Assembly: GCA_026125795.1 (NCBI GenBank)
Contig: JAHCKM010000002.1
Span: 1,116,001 to 1,180,000, forward strand
Length of the DNA stretch: 64,000 nt
Source: Burkholderiaceae bacterium
GTDB taxonomy: Bacteria; Pseudomonadota; Gammaproteobacteria; Burkholderiales; Burkholderiaceae_C
Direction: 5' to 3'
This document shows positions 52,968 to 61,544 of this stretch, one piece after another. A program made the translations under genes and the position numbers. Position 1 is the stretch's first letter. Each line of letters begins with the position of its first letter. Under the pieces are notes generated by a model that made no database searches, was not told the origin of the DNA, and was given only the letters and a program-made list of their open reading frames with translations.

Positions 52968-54949
52968 CTTGCCTCCGGGATGTCGAGTTCGACCAGCACC
53001 GCGCCGCTTGCCACCGTTGCCTTCGGCAGCGCGTGCACGGCACGAACCGTGCCCGCCGCGGCGGCGTTGAGCCACATTTCCATCTTCATCGCCTCCACGC
53101 TGACCAGCGGCTGGCCCGCGGTCACCGCATCGCCGGCGCGCACCAGCACCTGCGCCACCGTGCCGGCCACCGGGGCGCGTGCGCGCCGCGGGTCCGCCGA
53201 CACATCGCGCCGCGGCCACGGCGACAGCTCGGTGAACGCAAACATGTGGCCGCCGTGCGCCAGGTGCAGCGTATGCCCGTCGTCGGCCACCAGCGCGCGG
53301 CGCAACACGCCGTCGAGCTCCAGCGTGAGCCAGCGATCCTCGCGCGCGATGGTGCGCAGCGAATGGCCCGTGCCGTCGAGCTGGATGTCGACACTTCCGT
53401 TGTCGGCGCGCACACGCAGCACGCGCTGGATGCCCTCGCACTGCAGCGCCATGTCGTAGCGCGACACGCTGGCGGGCCGCCACCCGTGGCCGTCGCGCGT
53501 GGCACGCGCAGCGGCGGCCATCAGCCAGGCCGCGTCGTCGGGCAACGGGCGCCGCAGGATCGGCTGGTGCTCGGCCGACCACTCGTCGAGCGAGGCCGTC
53601 GTCACCGTGGCGGTCGAGAACGCCTCGCTTTGCAGCAGGTCGCGCAGAAAGCGGCCGTTGTTGCGCGGTCCCAGCAGCGGCGACGCATCGAGTGCGGCGA
53701 CGAGCTGCCGCACCGCGTCGGCGCGATCCGGGCCGTGCGCGATCAGCTTGGCCACCATCGCGTCGTAGTAGGGCGTGATGGTGGCGCCTTCGGCGATGCC
53801 GTCGTCCACGCGCACGCCATGGCGTGCGCCTGCGTTCAATGCGGGCGTGCCTTGGGCCATTGCGGCCGCGGGCCGCCAATGCACGATGCGCCCCGTTTGC
53901 GGACGCCACTGCGCATACGGATCTTCGGTGTACAGCCGCACCTCGATCGCATGGCCGTCAAAGCGCACTTGCTCCTGCGCCAGCGGAAGCGGCTCGCCGG
54001 CGGCCACGCGCAGCTGCCACTCGACCAGATCGATGCCGGTGATGCACTCGGTGACCGGGTGCTCCACCTGCAGCCGCGTGTTCATCTCGAGAAAGCAGTG
54101 CTGGAGGTGGTCGTCGACGATGAACTCCACGGTGCCGGCGCCCACGTAGCCCACTGCGCGCGCCGCGGCCACCGCGTCGCGGCCCATCGCGCTGCGCAGC
54201 GCCGCGCTCACCACCGGCGAGGGCGCCTCTTCAATCACCTTCTGCCGGCGGCGCTGCGCGCTGCAATCGCGCTCGCCGAGGTGGATCACGTGGCCGTGCG
54301 TGTCGGCGAACACCTGGATCTCGATGTGCCTGCCGCGCTCGATCAGGCGCTCGAGCATCAGCGTGCCGTCGCCGAACGCGCTCTCGGCTTCGCGGCGCGC
54401 CGCGGTGAGCGCGGCGGCGATCTCGCTGGCATCGCGCACCAGCCGCATGCCGCGGCCGCCGCCGCCGGCCACCGCTTTCACCAGCAGCGGAAAGCCCAGC
54501 TTCTGCGCCTCTTGCGTCAGACGCTCGTCACTCTGGTCCTCACCCAGATAACCCGGTGCGCACGGCACGCCGGCTTCGAGCATGCGCCGCTTGGCCAGCG
54601 CCTTGTCCCCCATGGCTCGGATCGCGGAAGGCGGCGGGCCGATGAAGACCAGTTCGGCATCGACACACGCCTGCGCGAAGTCGGCACGCTCCGACAGGAA
54701 GCCATAACCCGGATGCACCGCGCTCGCGCCGGTCTTGCTGGCCGCGTCGAGCAACGCCGGGATCGACAGGTACGACAGCGCCGCCGGCGCGGGCCCGATG
54801 CACACCGCCTCGTCGGCGAGCGCCACGTGCGGCGATTGCGCATCGGCCTCGCTGTACACCGCAACGCTGCGGTAGCCCATGCGGCGCGCGGTGCGGATCA
54901 CCCTGCAGGCGATTTCAGCGCGGTTGGCGATCAGGATCTTGTCAAACAT
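52964..54949 (-). CDS. Acyl-CoA carboxylase alpha subunit (biotin carboxylase and carrier)
   Basis: 661 residues. Biotin carboxylase at about 1-450: MFDKILIANRAEIACRVIRTAR, GYGFLSERADFAQAC, the ATP-grasp LLVKAVAGGGGRGMRLVRD, and GTVEFIVDDHLQHCFLEMNTRLQVEHPVTE. The biotin carrier domain has EAMKME with biotinyl-Lys near residue 622. Together with the carboxyltransferase at 59002 it would form a geranyl-CoA, methylcrotonyl-CoA or related carboxylase. The start codon has a weak ribosome-binding site. A copy of its first ten codons lies upstream at 55068-55097. Confidence 0.93.
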   Translation of the reverse strand: MFDKILIANRAEIACRVIRTARRMGYRSVAVYSEADAQSPHVALADEAVCIGPAPAALSYLSIPALLDAASKTGASAVHPGYGFLSERADFAQACVDAELVFIGPPPSAIRAMGDKALAKRRMLEAGVPCAPGYLGEDQSDERLTQEAQKLGFPLLVKAVAGGGGRGMRLVRDASEIAAALTAARREAESAFGDGTLMLERLIERGRHIEIQVFADTHGHVIHLGERDCSAQRRRQKVIEEAPSPVVSAALRSAMGRDAVAAARAVGYVGAGTVEFIVDDHLQHCFLEMNTRLQVEHPVTECITGIDLVEWQLRVAAGEPLPLAQEQVRFDGHAIEVRLYTEDPYAQWRPQTGRIVHWRPAAAMAQGTPALNAGARHGVRVDDGIAEGATITPYYDAMVAKLIAHGPDRADAVRQLVAALDASPLLGPRNNGRFLRDLLQSEAFSTATVTTASLDEWSAEHQPILRRPLPDDAAWLMAAAARATRDGHGWRPASVSRYDMALQCEGIQRVLRVRADNGSVDIQLDGTGHSLRTIAREDRWLTLELDGVLRRALVADDGHTLHLAHGGHMFAFTELSPWPRRDVSADPRRARAPVAGTVAQVLVRAGDAVTAGQPLVSVEAMKMEMWLNAAAAGTVRAVHALPKATVASGAVLVELDIPEAR

Positions 54950-54962
54950 GGGTGCCCGCGCT

Positions 54963-55097
54963 TCAATCGCCGCGCGCTTCGCGCGCCAGGCGGTTTTGGC
55001 TTCGGCTCACGTCGGCTGCGCCGACATGACCCTGCGCCGCAGCCTTCGCTGCGCTACGGCTGTCGCCTCGGTTGGCGATCAGGATTTTGTCGAACAT
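54963..55097 (-). pseudogene. Duplicated biotin-carboxylase 5' end, remnant
   Basis: An ATG at 55097 opens the same ten residues (MFDKILIANR) as the carboxylase gene. The DNA differs from the true start (54920-54949) at three sites, all third codon positions, so the protein is unchanged. After ten codons it continues into GDSRSAAKAAAQG and stops after 44 residues within palindromic repeat sequence. No ribosome-binding site is visible. It looks like a broken copy of the start of this or a paralogous carboxylase gene. Confidence 0.65.
54975..55065. repeat. Palindromic repeat element beside the carboxylase gene
   Basis: Contains GCGCGCTTCGCGCGC, TTTTGGCTTCGGCTCACGTC, GTCGGCTGCGCCGAC and GCAGCCTTCGCTGC, each self-complementary or nearly so. 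Related to the array at 4212-4425 and the hairpin at 18310-18360. It lies between the true start and the duplicated start of the carboxylase gene. Confidence 0.65.
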
Positions 55098-55136
55098 GGT
55101 TCAGCGATACTGCGCCGCACTGACAGGAGGCATTCG

Positions 55137-56165
55137 ATGGCGTTCACCGTGACCGAGCACGTGACCCAGACGCCGCGGCACACCACGTTTTACCTGGCGT
55201 GCGGTCCGGCCGACGGGCCGCCGATCATCTTTGTGCACGGCTGGCCCGAGCTGTCGCTGAGTTGGCGCCACCAGCTGCCGTGCTTCGGTGCGCTCGGATT
55301 TCGCGCCATCGCGCCCGACATGCGCGGCTACGGCCACTCCAGCGTCTACCCGCGGCACGAGGACTACGCGCTCGAACACTCGGTGGCCGACATGCTGGAG
55401 CTGCTGGCCTCGCTCGGCCACGACCGGGCGGTGTGGGTGGGCCACGACTGGGGCAGCCCTGTGGTGTGGGCGCTGGCGAGCCACCATCCCGAGCGCTGCG
55501 TGGGCATCGCCAACCTGTGCGTGCCGTACTTCGCGCGCGGGTTCTGCCCGCAGGAGGTGGTGCCGTATGTCGACCGCAGCCTCTATCCCGAGGCCGAGTA
55601 TCCGGTGGGTCAGTGGGACTACCAGCTGTTCTACGAAGAGAACTTTGACAAGGCGCTGTCTTCGCACGAGGCCGACGTGCGCGCTTTCGTGCGTGCGAGC
55701 TTCCGCAAGGGCAACCCGGGCGGTCGTGGCAAGCCGGCGCGCCTCTCGACGATCCGGCGCGACGGTGGATGGTTCGGCGGCGCCGGGCGCGCGCCCGACA
55801 TGCCGATCGACCTCGACGTGATCACTGAAGAAGATCTGGAGACCTACACCGCGGCCCTGCAGCGCAACGGCTTCTTCGGGCCCAACGCCTGGTACATGAA
55901 CCATGTGCGCAACCAGGCCTATGCGGCGCAGGCGCGCGACGGCGGAAAGCTGAGCTTGCCGGTGCTGTTTCTGCACGCCGAGCTCGATTTCACCTGCGAG
56001 ACGATGACCTCGCGGCTCGCCGAGCCGATGCGGCGCGATTGCGCGCGCCTCACCGAAGGCGTGGTGCGCTCGGGCCATTGGATGGCGCAGGAGCGGCCGG
56101 CCCAGGTGAATGCCGCGCTGGCGCGCTGGCTGGTGCGCGAACTGCCCGACCACTGGCCCCGGTAA
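55137..56165 (+). CDS. Alpha/beta hydrolase, epoxide hydrolase type
   Basis: 342 residues. HGWPE at 34-38, nucleophile Asp104 in VGHDWGS, cap domain with aromatic residues (LYPEAEYPVGQWDYQLFYEENFDKAL), and the catalytic His in SGHWMAQE near the C-terminus. Asp in the nucleophile elbow plus HGWPE place it with epoxide hydrolases/haloalkane dehalogenase relatives. GGAGG lies upstream of the ATG. It is inverted relative to the acyl-CoA operon and lies between the enoyl-CoA hydratase and carboxylase-alpha genes, so it separates two parts of that operon. Confidence 0.9.
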   Translation: MAFTVTEHVTQTPRHTTFYLACGPADGPPIIFVHGWPELSLSWRHQLPCFGALGFRAIAPDMRGYGHSSVYPRHEDYALEHSVADMLELLASLGHDRAVWVGHDWGSPVVWALASHHPERCVGIANLCVPYFARGFCPQEVVPYVDRSLYPEAEYPVGQWDYQLFYEENFDKALSSHEADVRAFVRASFRKGNPGGRGKPARLSTIRRDGGWFGGAGRAPDMPIDLDVITEEDLETYTAALQRNGFFGPNAWYMNHVRNQAYAAQARDGGKLSLPVLFLHAELDFTCETMTSRLAEPMRRDCARLTEGVVRSGHWMAQERPAQVNAALARWLVRELPDHWPR

Positions 56166-56176
56166 CCTGGCCGCGC

Positions 56177-56953
56177 TCACTGCGGCGCCCACTTGGGCTT
56201 GCGCTTGCCCACGAAGGCGCTCGCGCCCTCGACGCCTTCGGGGCCGAGCGCGGCTCGCGCAAATACGAGCGAGGCTTCCTGCACCAGCGACGCCGGCGCC
56301 GCGAAGCGCGCCTTGGCCATCAACGCCTTGGTCGCCGCCACCGCACCGGGCGCGCACTGCAGCAACTCGTGCACCACACGCGACACCGATGCATCGAGCA
56401 CCGCCGTCGCGTGCACCTCGTGAACCAGCCGGATCGCGAGCGCGGCTTGTGCATCGAGCTTGCCGCCGCTCACCGCCAGCCGCTTGGCCTCCGAGTAGCC
56501 GAGCCGCTCCACCAGGAATGCCGCGATCTGGGCCGGCACCACGCCGATCGACGTCTCGGGCAAGCGGAACAGCGCGGTGTCGCTCGCGATCGCCACGTCG
56601 GCGACGCACGCCAGGCCGAAGCCGCCGCCCATCACCGTGCCTTCGAGCACCGCCACGGTGGCGATCGGCGTGTGCGCGAACGCAACGCACAGCTCGCCGA
56701 AGCGGGCATTGGACTCGGCCATCGCTGCCGGATCGCGCGGGCGGTTGGCCATGTCCTTCAGGTCGGCGCCGGCACTGAAATGCCCGCCGGCGCCGCGCAG
56801 CACCACCACGCGCACGTCGGCATCGCCTTCGGCCTGCGCGAGCGCATCGCGCAGCTCGGTCACCATCTGCGCCGACATCGCGTTGCGCACCTCGGGCCGG
56901 TTCAGCGTGAGGTGCAGCACCGGGCCTTCGCGGCGCGTGAGCACATGGGTCAT
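56177..56953 (-). CDS. Enoyl-CoA hydratase/isomerase (AtuE/LiuC-like)
   Basis: 258 residues of the crotonase family. The oxyanion-hole region GAGGHFSAGADLKDM (about 55-69) and the second motif VMGGGFGLACVADVAIASDTALFRLPETSIGVVPAQI carry the catalytic loop and Glu positions. In the atu/liu pathways this step hydrates isohexenyl-glutaconyl-CoA or methylglutaconyl-CoA. The ATG overlaps the stop of the TPR gene (ATGA). Substrate inferred from the operon with AtuD-like dehydrogenase and carboxylase. Confidence 0.88.
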   Translation of the reverse strand: MTHVLTRREGPVLHLTLNRPEVRNAMSAQMVTELRDALAQAEGDADVRVVVLRGAGGHFSAGADLKDMANRPRDPAAMAESNARFGELCVAFAHTPIATVAVLEGTVMGGGFGLACVADVAIASDTALFRLPETSIGVVPAQIAAFLVERLGYSEAKRLAVSGGKLDAQAALAIRLVHEVHATAVLDASVSRVVHELLQCAPGAVAATKALMAKARFAAPASLVQEASLVFARAALGPEGVEGASAFVGKRKPKWAPQ

Positions 56954-57819
56954 TTTTTGTCCCGCACGGCCTTCAGGCGCGCCGCATAGTGGGCCGCGCG
57001 CTCGGCGTTGCCCTGTGTCTTGTAGATCGCCTCGAGCTCTTCGAACACGTAGGGGTCGGGTTCCTTGTCGGCATCGAACGCGCGCTCCAGGCGAAGCTGG
57101 ATGTCGCGCGCCTCGTCGAGGCGGCCCATCAGTCGCAGCGTGTTGGCGATCATCCAGTGCGCGACGCGGGTCTCGTAGACCTTGCCGTCGGCCTCGATCA
57201 GCTGCAGCGCTGTCTTCAGCTCGGTCAACGCCTCGTCGTGGCGTTTCAGTTGATTGAGCGCAACGCCGCGGTTGTTGCGCAGCGTCGCTTCCCAACGGCG
57301 CGCGGCCGGTTGGGTGGATGCCTTGGCGAGCCGGAGCCCTTCGTCGGCCCACTTGATGCCGTCTTCGGGCGCGGTGTCGATGAACGCAAACATGTGCACC
57401 GTGTCGATCGCCAGGCCATCGAGCTTGGCGGCCTTGGCCGTCGCCAGCGCCCGGTCGTACGCGCTGCGCGCCTGCGTCTTGGCCTCGGATGTGAGCTGCT
57501 CGGGCTTATGCGTGGCCGAAGCCCATGTGCGGCCCAGCTCGAGCCAGTAGCGCACCTGCGCCTCGGCGCCGGCGCGATCGATCTGCGGCTGCACCTCGGC
57601 GAGGATCTGCCGCGCGCGCTCGAATTCGCGCCGCAGACCCCAGGTGCGCGCGATCTGCGTCTTCAGGATCAGCGCGTCGTCGCCTTGCGCGTTGGCAAGG
57701 GCCGCGCGAAAGCGCTCTTCGCTGAGCGCCGGCTTGGAGAAATCCCACAACGGGCGCAGATCGATTGCCATCGCAGAAGTGGCTGCCAGCAGCAGCGCAA
57801 GGCCAAAGACGCGAATCAT
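56950..57819 (-). CDS. Secreted TPR-like helical protein in the acyl-CoA operon
   Basis: 289 residues. Signal peptide MIRVFGLALLLAATSAMA, then tetratricopeptide-like helices (RFRAALANAQGDDALILKTQIARTWGLRREFERARQILAEVQPQIDRAG, NQLKRHDEALTELKTALQLIEADGKVYETRVAHWMIANTLRLMGRLDEARDIQ, AERAAHYAARLKAVRDKK). Its presence in a catabolic operon, translationally coupled with the hydratase, is unusual; a transport or assembly role for a hydrophobic substrate is only a guess. A periplasmic location would separate it from the enzymes. Confidence 0.82.
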   Translation of the reverse strand: MIRVFGLALLLAATSAMAIDLRPLWDFSKPALSEERFRAALANAQGDDALILKTQIARTWGLRREFERARQILAEVQPQIDRAGAEAQVRYWLELGRTWASATHKPEQLTSEAKTQARSAYDRALATAKAAKLDGLAIDTVHMFAFIDTAPEDGIKWADEGLRLAKASTQPAARRWEATLRNNRGVALNQLKRHDEALTELKTALQLIEADGKVYETRVAHWMIANTLRLMGRLDEARDIQLRLERAFDADKEPDPYVFEELEAIYKTQGNAERAAHYAARLKAVRDKK

Positions 57820-57823
57820 GCGG

Positions 57824-58981
57824 TCACTGCATGCTCTTTGGAAACGTCCCTTCGATCTTGCAGATGATGCCCAGCATCACCTCGTCGGCGCCGCCGCCGA
57901 TCGAGCCCAGCCGACCGTCGCGGAAGCCTTGCGAGACCGGGTTGTCCCAGGTGAAGCCCATGCCGCCCCAATATTGCAGGCAGGCGTCGTTCACCTCGCG
58001 TGCCAGCCGCCCGCACTTGAGCTTGGCCATCGACGCGAGCTTGGTCACGTCCTTGCCGCCCACGTAGAGCTCCACGGCGCGGTAGGTGAGGGCGCGCAGC
58101 GCCTCCACCTCAGTGCGCAGCTCGGCCAGGCGAAAGTGCACCACCTGGTTGTCGAGGATGCTCTTGCCAAAGATCTGCCGCTGGCGCGTGTAGTCGATGG
58201 TCTGGTCGATCGTCAGGTCCATGCCGGTGATGCCGGAGGCGGCGGCCCACAGCCGCTCCTCCTGGAACTGCATCATCTGGTAGATGAAGCCCATGTTCTC
58301 CTGGCCGATCAGGTAGCGCCGCGGCACGCGCACGTTGTCAAAGAACAGCTGCGCGGTGTCGCTCGACCACATGCCGATCTTGTGGATCTTCTGCTTGGTG
58401 ATGCCCGGCGCGTCCATCGGCACCACGATCAGGCTCTTGTTCTTGTGCGGGCCGCCCTCGGCGGACGTGTTGGCGAGCAGGCAGCACCAATCGGCCTGCA
58501 GGCCGTTGGTGATCCACATCTTGGTGCCGTTGATGACGTAGTCGTCGCCGTCCTTGCGCGCGCTGGTCCTGATGGCGCTCACGTCGGAGCCGCCGCCCGG
58601 CTCGCTGACGCCGATGCAGCTCACATAGTCGCCGGCGATCGTCGGCTTGAGCCACTCGTTGCGCAGCTCGTCGGAGCCAAAACGCGCCAGCGCCGGCGTG
58701 GCCATGTCGGTCTGCACGCCGATCGACATCGGCACGCCGCCGCAATCGCACCAGCCGAGCGCCTCGGCCATGACCATGGAGTAGCTGAAGTCGAGGCCCG
58801 CGCCACCGTAGGCCTCGGGGTACTTCAGGCCCAGCAGGCCCAGGTCACCGAGGCGCTTCATCACCTGGTGCGCCGGGTACTGCTGCGCCGCCTCCCACTC
58901 CTTGACGTGCGGATTGATCTCGTTGACGACGAAGCGCTTGACGGTGTCGCGGATCTGCTCGTGCTCGGTGGTGAACTTCAT
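57824..58981 (-). CDS. Acyl-CoA dehydrogenase (citronellyl-CoA dehydrogenase-like)
   Basis: 385 residues. It closely resembles AtuD: MKFTTEHEQIRDTVKRFVVNEINPHVKEWE, GGVPMSIGVQTDMATPALARFGSDELR, GGGSDVSAIRTSARKDGDDYVINGTKMWITNGLQADWCCLLANTS, GMWSSDTAQLFFDNVRVP. The catalytic base seems to be Glu241/242 in FQEERLW, because the C-terminal motif reads IGGGADEVM without the usual Glu. FAD-dependent alpha,beta-dehydrogenation of a branched acyl-CoA. Its stop is 4 bp before the TPR gene start; the carboxyltransferase gene is 20 bp upstream. Confidence 0.92.
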   Translation of the reverse strand: MKFTTEHEQIRDTVKRFVVNEINPHVKEWEAAQQYPAHQVMKRLGDLGLLGLKYPEAYGGAGLDFSYSMVMAEALGWCDCGGVPMSIGVQTDMATPALARFGSDELRNEWLKPTIAGDYVSCIGVSEPGGGSDVSAIRTSARKDGDDYVINGTKMWITNGLQADWCCLLANTSAEGGPHKNKSLIVVPMDAPGITKQKIHKIGMWSSDTAQLFFDNVRVPRRYLIGQENMGFIYQMMQFQEERLWAAASGITGMDLTIDQTIDYTRQRQIFGKSILDNQVVHFRLAELRTEVEALRALTYRAVELYVGGKDVTKLASMAKLKCGRLAREVNDACLQYWGGMGFTWDNPVSQGFRDGRLGSIGGGADEVMLGIICKIEGTFPKSMQ

Positions 58982-59001
58982 GGGGTCTCCGAAGAATCTC
59001 T

Positions 59002-60624
59002 CTACATCCGGGCGATGCCGAAGGTGTTCGGTCGCAATGTTCGTGCGGCGGCTTCGGCGCAGACGGTCAGGCAAAGTGCCAGCACGCGCCGCGTGTCGCG
59101 CGGATCGATGATGCCGTCGTCCCACAGCCGCGCGGTGCCGAAGAGGGCCGTGGACTCCTTGTCCACCTGCGCCTTCAGGTGCGCGCTCAGCGCCTCGAGC
59201 GCGCGCTCGTCCACCTTCTGGCCGGCGCGCTGCAGCTTGGCGCGGTTGACGATCTCCATCACCTTGGCGATCTGCGCGCCGCCCATCACCGCCACGCGCG
59301 CGCTGGGCCAGCTGAAGATGAAGCGCGGATCGAAGCCGCGCCCGCACATGCCGTAGTTGCCGGCGCCGTAGCTGCCGCCCACCACGATGGTGATCTTGGG
59401 TACGCGTGCGTTGGCCACCGCCTGGATCATCTTGCTGCCGTGCTTGATGGCGCCGGCGCGCTCGGCCTCGCGGCCCACCATGTAGCCGGTGGTGTTCTGC
59501 AGGAAGACGAGCGCGGTGCCCGACTGATCGCACAGCTGGATGAACTGCGCCGCCTTCACCGAGCCGTTGGGCTGGATCGGCCCGTTGTTGCCGATGAAGC
59601 CGACGCGGTGGCCCTCGATCATCGCGTGGCCGCAGATCGTGTCGGTGGCGTACGGCGCCTTGAACTCCAGGAAGCGCGAGCCGTCGACGATGCGCGCGAT
59701 GATCTCACGCACGTCGTACGGTTCGCGGTCGTCCGCCGGCACCACGCCCATCAGCTCTTCGGGGTCGAACAGAGGCGGCTCGAAGCCAGTGGGCGCGCTC
59801 GCCAGATCCCACGGCAGCTGGTGCATCAGCTCGCGCGTGATGGCGATGGCATGCGCATCGTTCTCGGCCAGGTATTCGCCCAGGCCGGTGATCTCGGCGT
59901 GCGTCATTGCGCCGCCCAGCTCTTCGTCAGTGGCGTCTTCGCCGATCGCGGCCTTCACCAGCGGCGGGCCGGCCAGGTAGATGCTGGAGCGCCCGCGCAC
60001 CAGCACGATGTAGTCCGAGAGGCCCGGCAGGTAGGCGCCGCCCGCGGTGGACGAGCCGTGCACCACCGCGATCTGCGGGATGCCGGCGGCCGACATGCGG
60101 GCCTGGTTGGCAAAGCCGCGCCCGCCCTCGACGAACATCTCGCTCTGGTACATGAGATTCGCGCCGCCGCTTTCCACCAGGTGGATGAACGGCAGCTTGT
60201 TCTCCATCACGATCTGATGCACGCGCAGGTTCTTCTTGACACCCATGGGCGCCACGGTGCCGCCCTTGATGCCGGAATCGCTGGCGCCGATCACGCAGCG
60301 CTTGCCGCTGACCACGCCGATGCCGGCGATCGAGCCGCCGCCCATCACCGTCTTCTTGCCGTCGTCGTCGTGCATGCCCAGGCCGGCCAGCGTGCTCAGC
60401 TCCAGGAACGTGGAGCCGCGGTCGATCAGCCGCGCCACGCGCTCGCGCGGCAGCAGCTGGCCGCGCTCCTCGAACCGGGCGCGCTTGCTCTCCGACTCGG
60501 CCACCACCAGCGCCTCGAGCGCGCGCACCTCGGCCAGCTTCTCGTGCATGCGCGAGGTGTTGTGCTTGAACGCGTCTGCCTTGGCGTTGAGCGCCGAAGG
60601 CAGCGCCGGCATGCCGACGGTCAC
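59002..60624 (-). CDS. Acyl-CoA carboxylase beta subunit (carboxyltransferase)
   Basis: 540 residues from a GTG overlapping the SDR stop (GTGA); the ATG at 60612 is an alternative. Two crotonase-fold halves: GSIAGIGVVSGKRCVIGASDSGIKGGTVAPMGVKKNLR and VVHGSSTAGGAYLPGLSDYIVLVRGRSSIYLAGPPLVKAAIGEDATDEELGGAMTHAEITGLGEYLAEND, then GHRVGFIGNNGPIQPNGSVKAAQFIQLCDQSGTALVFLQNTTGYMVGREAERAGAIKHGSKMI. It transfers carboxylate from biotin to an acyl-CoA (geranyl-, methylcrotonyl- or similar). Partner alpha subunit is at 52964. The two subunit genes are separated here by five other genes. Confidence 0.92.
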   Translation of the reverse strand: MTVGMPALPSALNAKADAFKHNTSRMHEKLAEVRALEALVVAESESKRARFEERGQLLPRERVARLIDRGSTFLELSTLAGLGMHDDDGKKTVMGGGSIAGIGVVSGKRCVIGASDSGIKGGTVAPMGVKKNLRVHQIVMENKLPFIHLVESGGANLMYQSEMFVEGGRGFANQARMSAAGIPQIAVVHGSSTAGGAYLPGLSDYIVLVRGRSSIYLAGPPLVKAAIGEDATDEELGGAMTHAEITGLGEYLAENDAHAIAITRELMHQLPWDLASAPTGFEPPLFDPEELMGVVPADDREPYDVREIIARIVDGSRFLEFKAPYATDTICGHAMIEGHRVGFIGNNGPIQPNGSVKAAQFIQLCDQSGTALVFLQNTTGYMVGREAERAGAIKHGSKMIQAVANARVPKITIVVGGSYGAGNYGMCGRGFDPRFIFSWPSARVAVMGGAQIAKVMEIVNRAKLQRAGQKVDERALEALSAHLKAQVDKESTALFGTARLWDDGIIDPRDTRRVLALCLTVCAEAAARTLRPNTFGIARM

Positions 60625-61499
60625 TTCAGCACCTCGGGCGTCGTGGCGCGATGGAAGCCATCGAACGGCTTGCTCTTGTCGTGCCTGGCCAGCGGCCAGA
60701 CGCTGGCCTTGCCGAGCGAGGCGGCGCCATCGATCTGCAGCGTGACGCCGCTGACGAACGCCGCGGCCGGCGACAGCAGGAACACGATCACCGCGCTCAC
60801 CTCGGCCTCGGTGCCCAGGCGCTGCAGCGGCACGCTGGCCTTGAGCTGCGGGATCACCGACTTCATCGCGCCCTCGTAGGTGTCCAGGCCGCTGGAGGCG
60901 ATCCAGCCCGGCGCCACCGCGTTGACGCGCACGCCGGCCGAGGCCCACTCGTAGGCCGCGGTCATCGTGAGGTTGCTCATGCCGGCGCGCGCGGCGCCGG
61001 AGTGCGCCATGCCCGGCATGCCGTTGCGGAAGTCGGCCGTCATGTTGACCACCGCGCCGCCGTGCTTGCCCATGCTCTGGTTGAACACCTCGCGCATCAT
61101 CAGGAAGCCGCCGGTCAGGTTGTTGGCGACCACGGCATCGAAGCCCTTCTTGCTGATGGTGGCCATCGGCGCGGGAAACTGTCCGCCGGCGTTGTTGACG
61201 AGACCATGAATCGGCCCCACCTCGCCGACCACGCTCGCGACGTTGGCTTTCACCGCCTCTTCATCGCGGATGTCAAACGCGCGCTGGATGCAGCGGCCGC
61301 CGTCCTCGCTGATCTCGGCGCGCACACGGTCGAGCTTTTCAACGCTGCGGCCGCTGATGACCACCAACGCCCCGAGCGCGGCCAGCTCGTGCGCCACGCA
61401 GCGGCCGATGCCCGAGCCCCCGCCCGTGACCCACACGGTCTGGCCGGCGAACAGGCCGGGGGTGAACACGCTGCGGTAGCCGGGGCGGACGTCAGGCAT
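60621..61499 (-). CDS. SDR-family enoyl-CoA reductase-like protein
   Basis: 292 residues. The cofactor motif TGGGSGIG (25-32) and NNAG (102-105) are intact. The usual catalytic YxxxK is absent; the region reads HSGAARAGMSNLTMTAAYEWA, with Ser167 at the Tyr position and Arg171 at the Lys position. This is the active-site pattern of peroxisomal trans-2-enoyl-CoA reductase (PECR) and dienoyl-CoA reductases. It is therefore likely an NADPH-dependent enoyl-CoA reductase rather than an alcohol dehydrogenase. First gene of the minus-strand arm, controlled by the MerR box upstream. Confidence 0.88.
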   Translation of the reverse strand: MPDVRPGYRSVFTPGLFAGQTVWVTGGGSGIGRCVAHELAALGALVVISGRSVEKLDRVRAEISEDGGRCIQRAFDIRDEEAVKANVASVVGEVGPIHGLVNNAGGQFPAPMATISKKGFDAVVANNLTGGFLMMREVFNQSMGKHGGAVVNMTADFRNGMPGMAHSGAARAGMSNLTMTAAYEWASAGVRVNAVAPGWIASSGLDTYEGAMKSVIPQLKASVPLQRLGTEAEVSAVIVFLLSPAAAFVSGVTLQIDGAASLGKASVWPLARHDKSKPFDGFHRATTPEVLK

Positions 61500-61544
61500 G
61501 GATGCGGAAGGGAATTGGCGTCGGGGCTTGATTGGGCACGAGGC

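Noticed and set aside
52961-55123. Plus-strand open frame of 720 codons opposite the biotin-carboxylase gene
   Set aside because: Reads the reverse of a strongly conserved enzyme and has no motif of its own.
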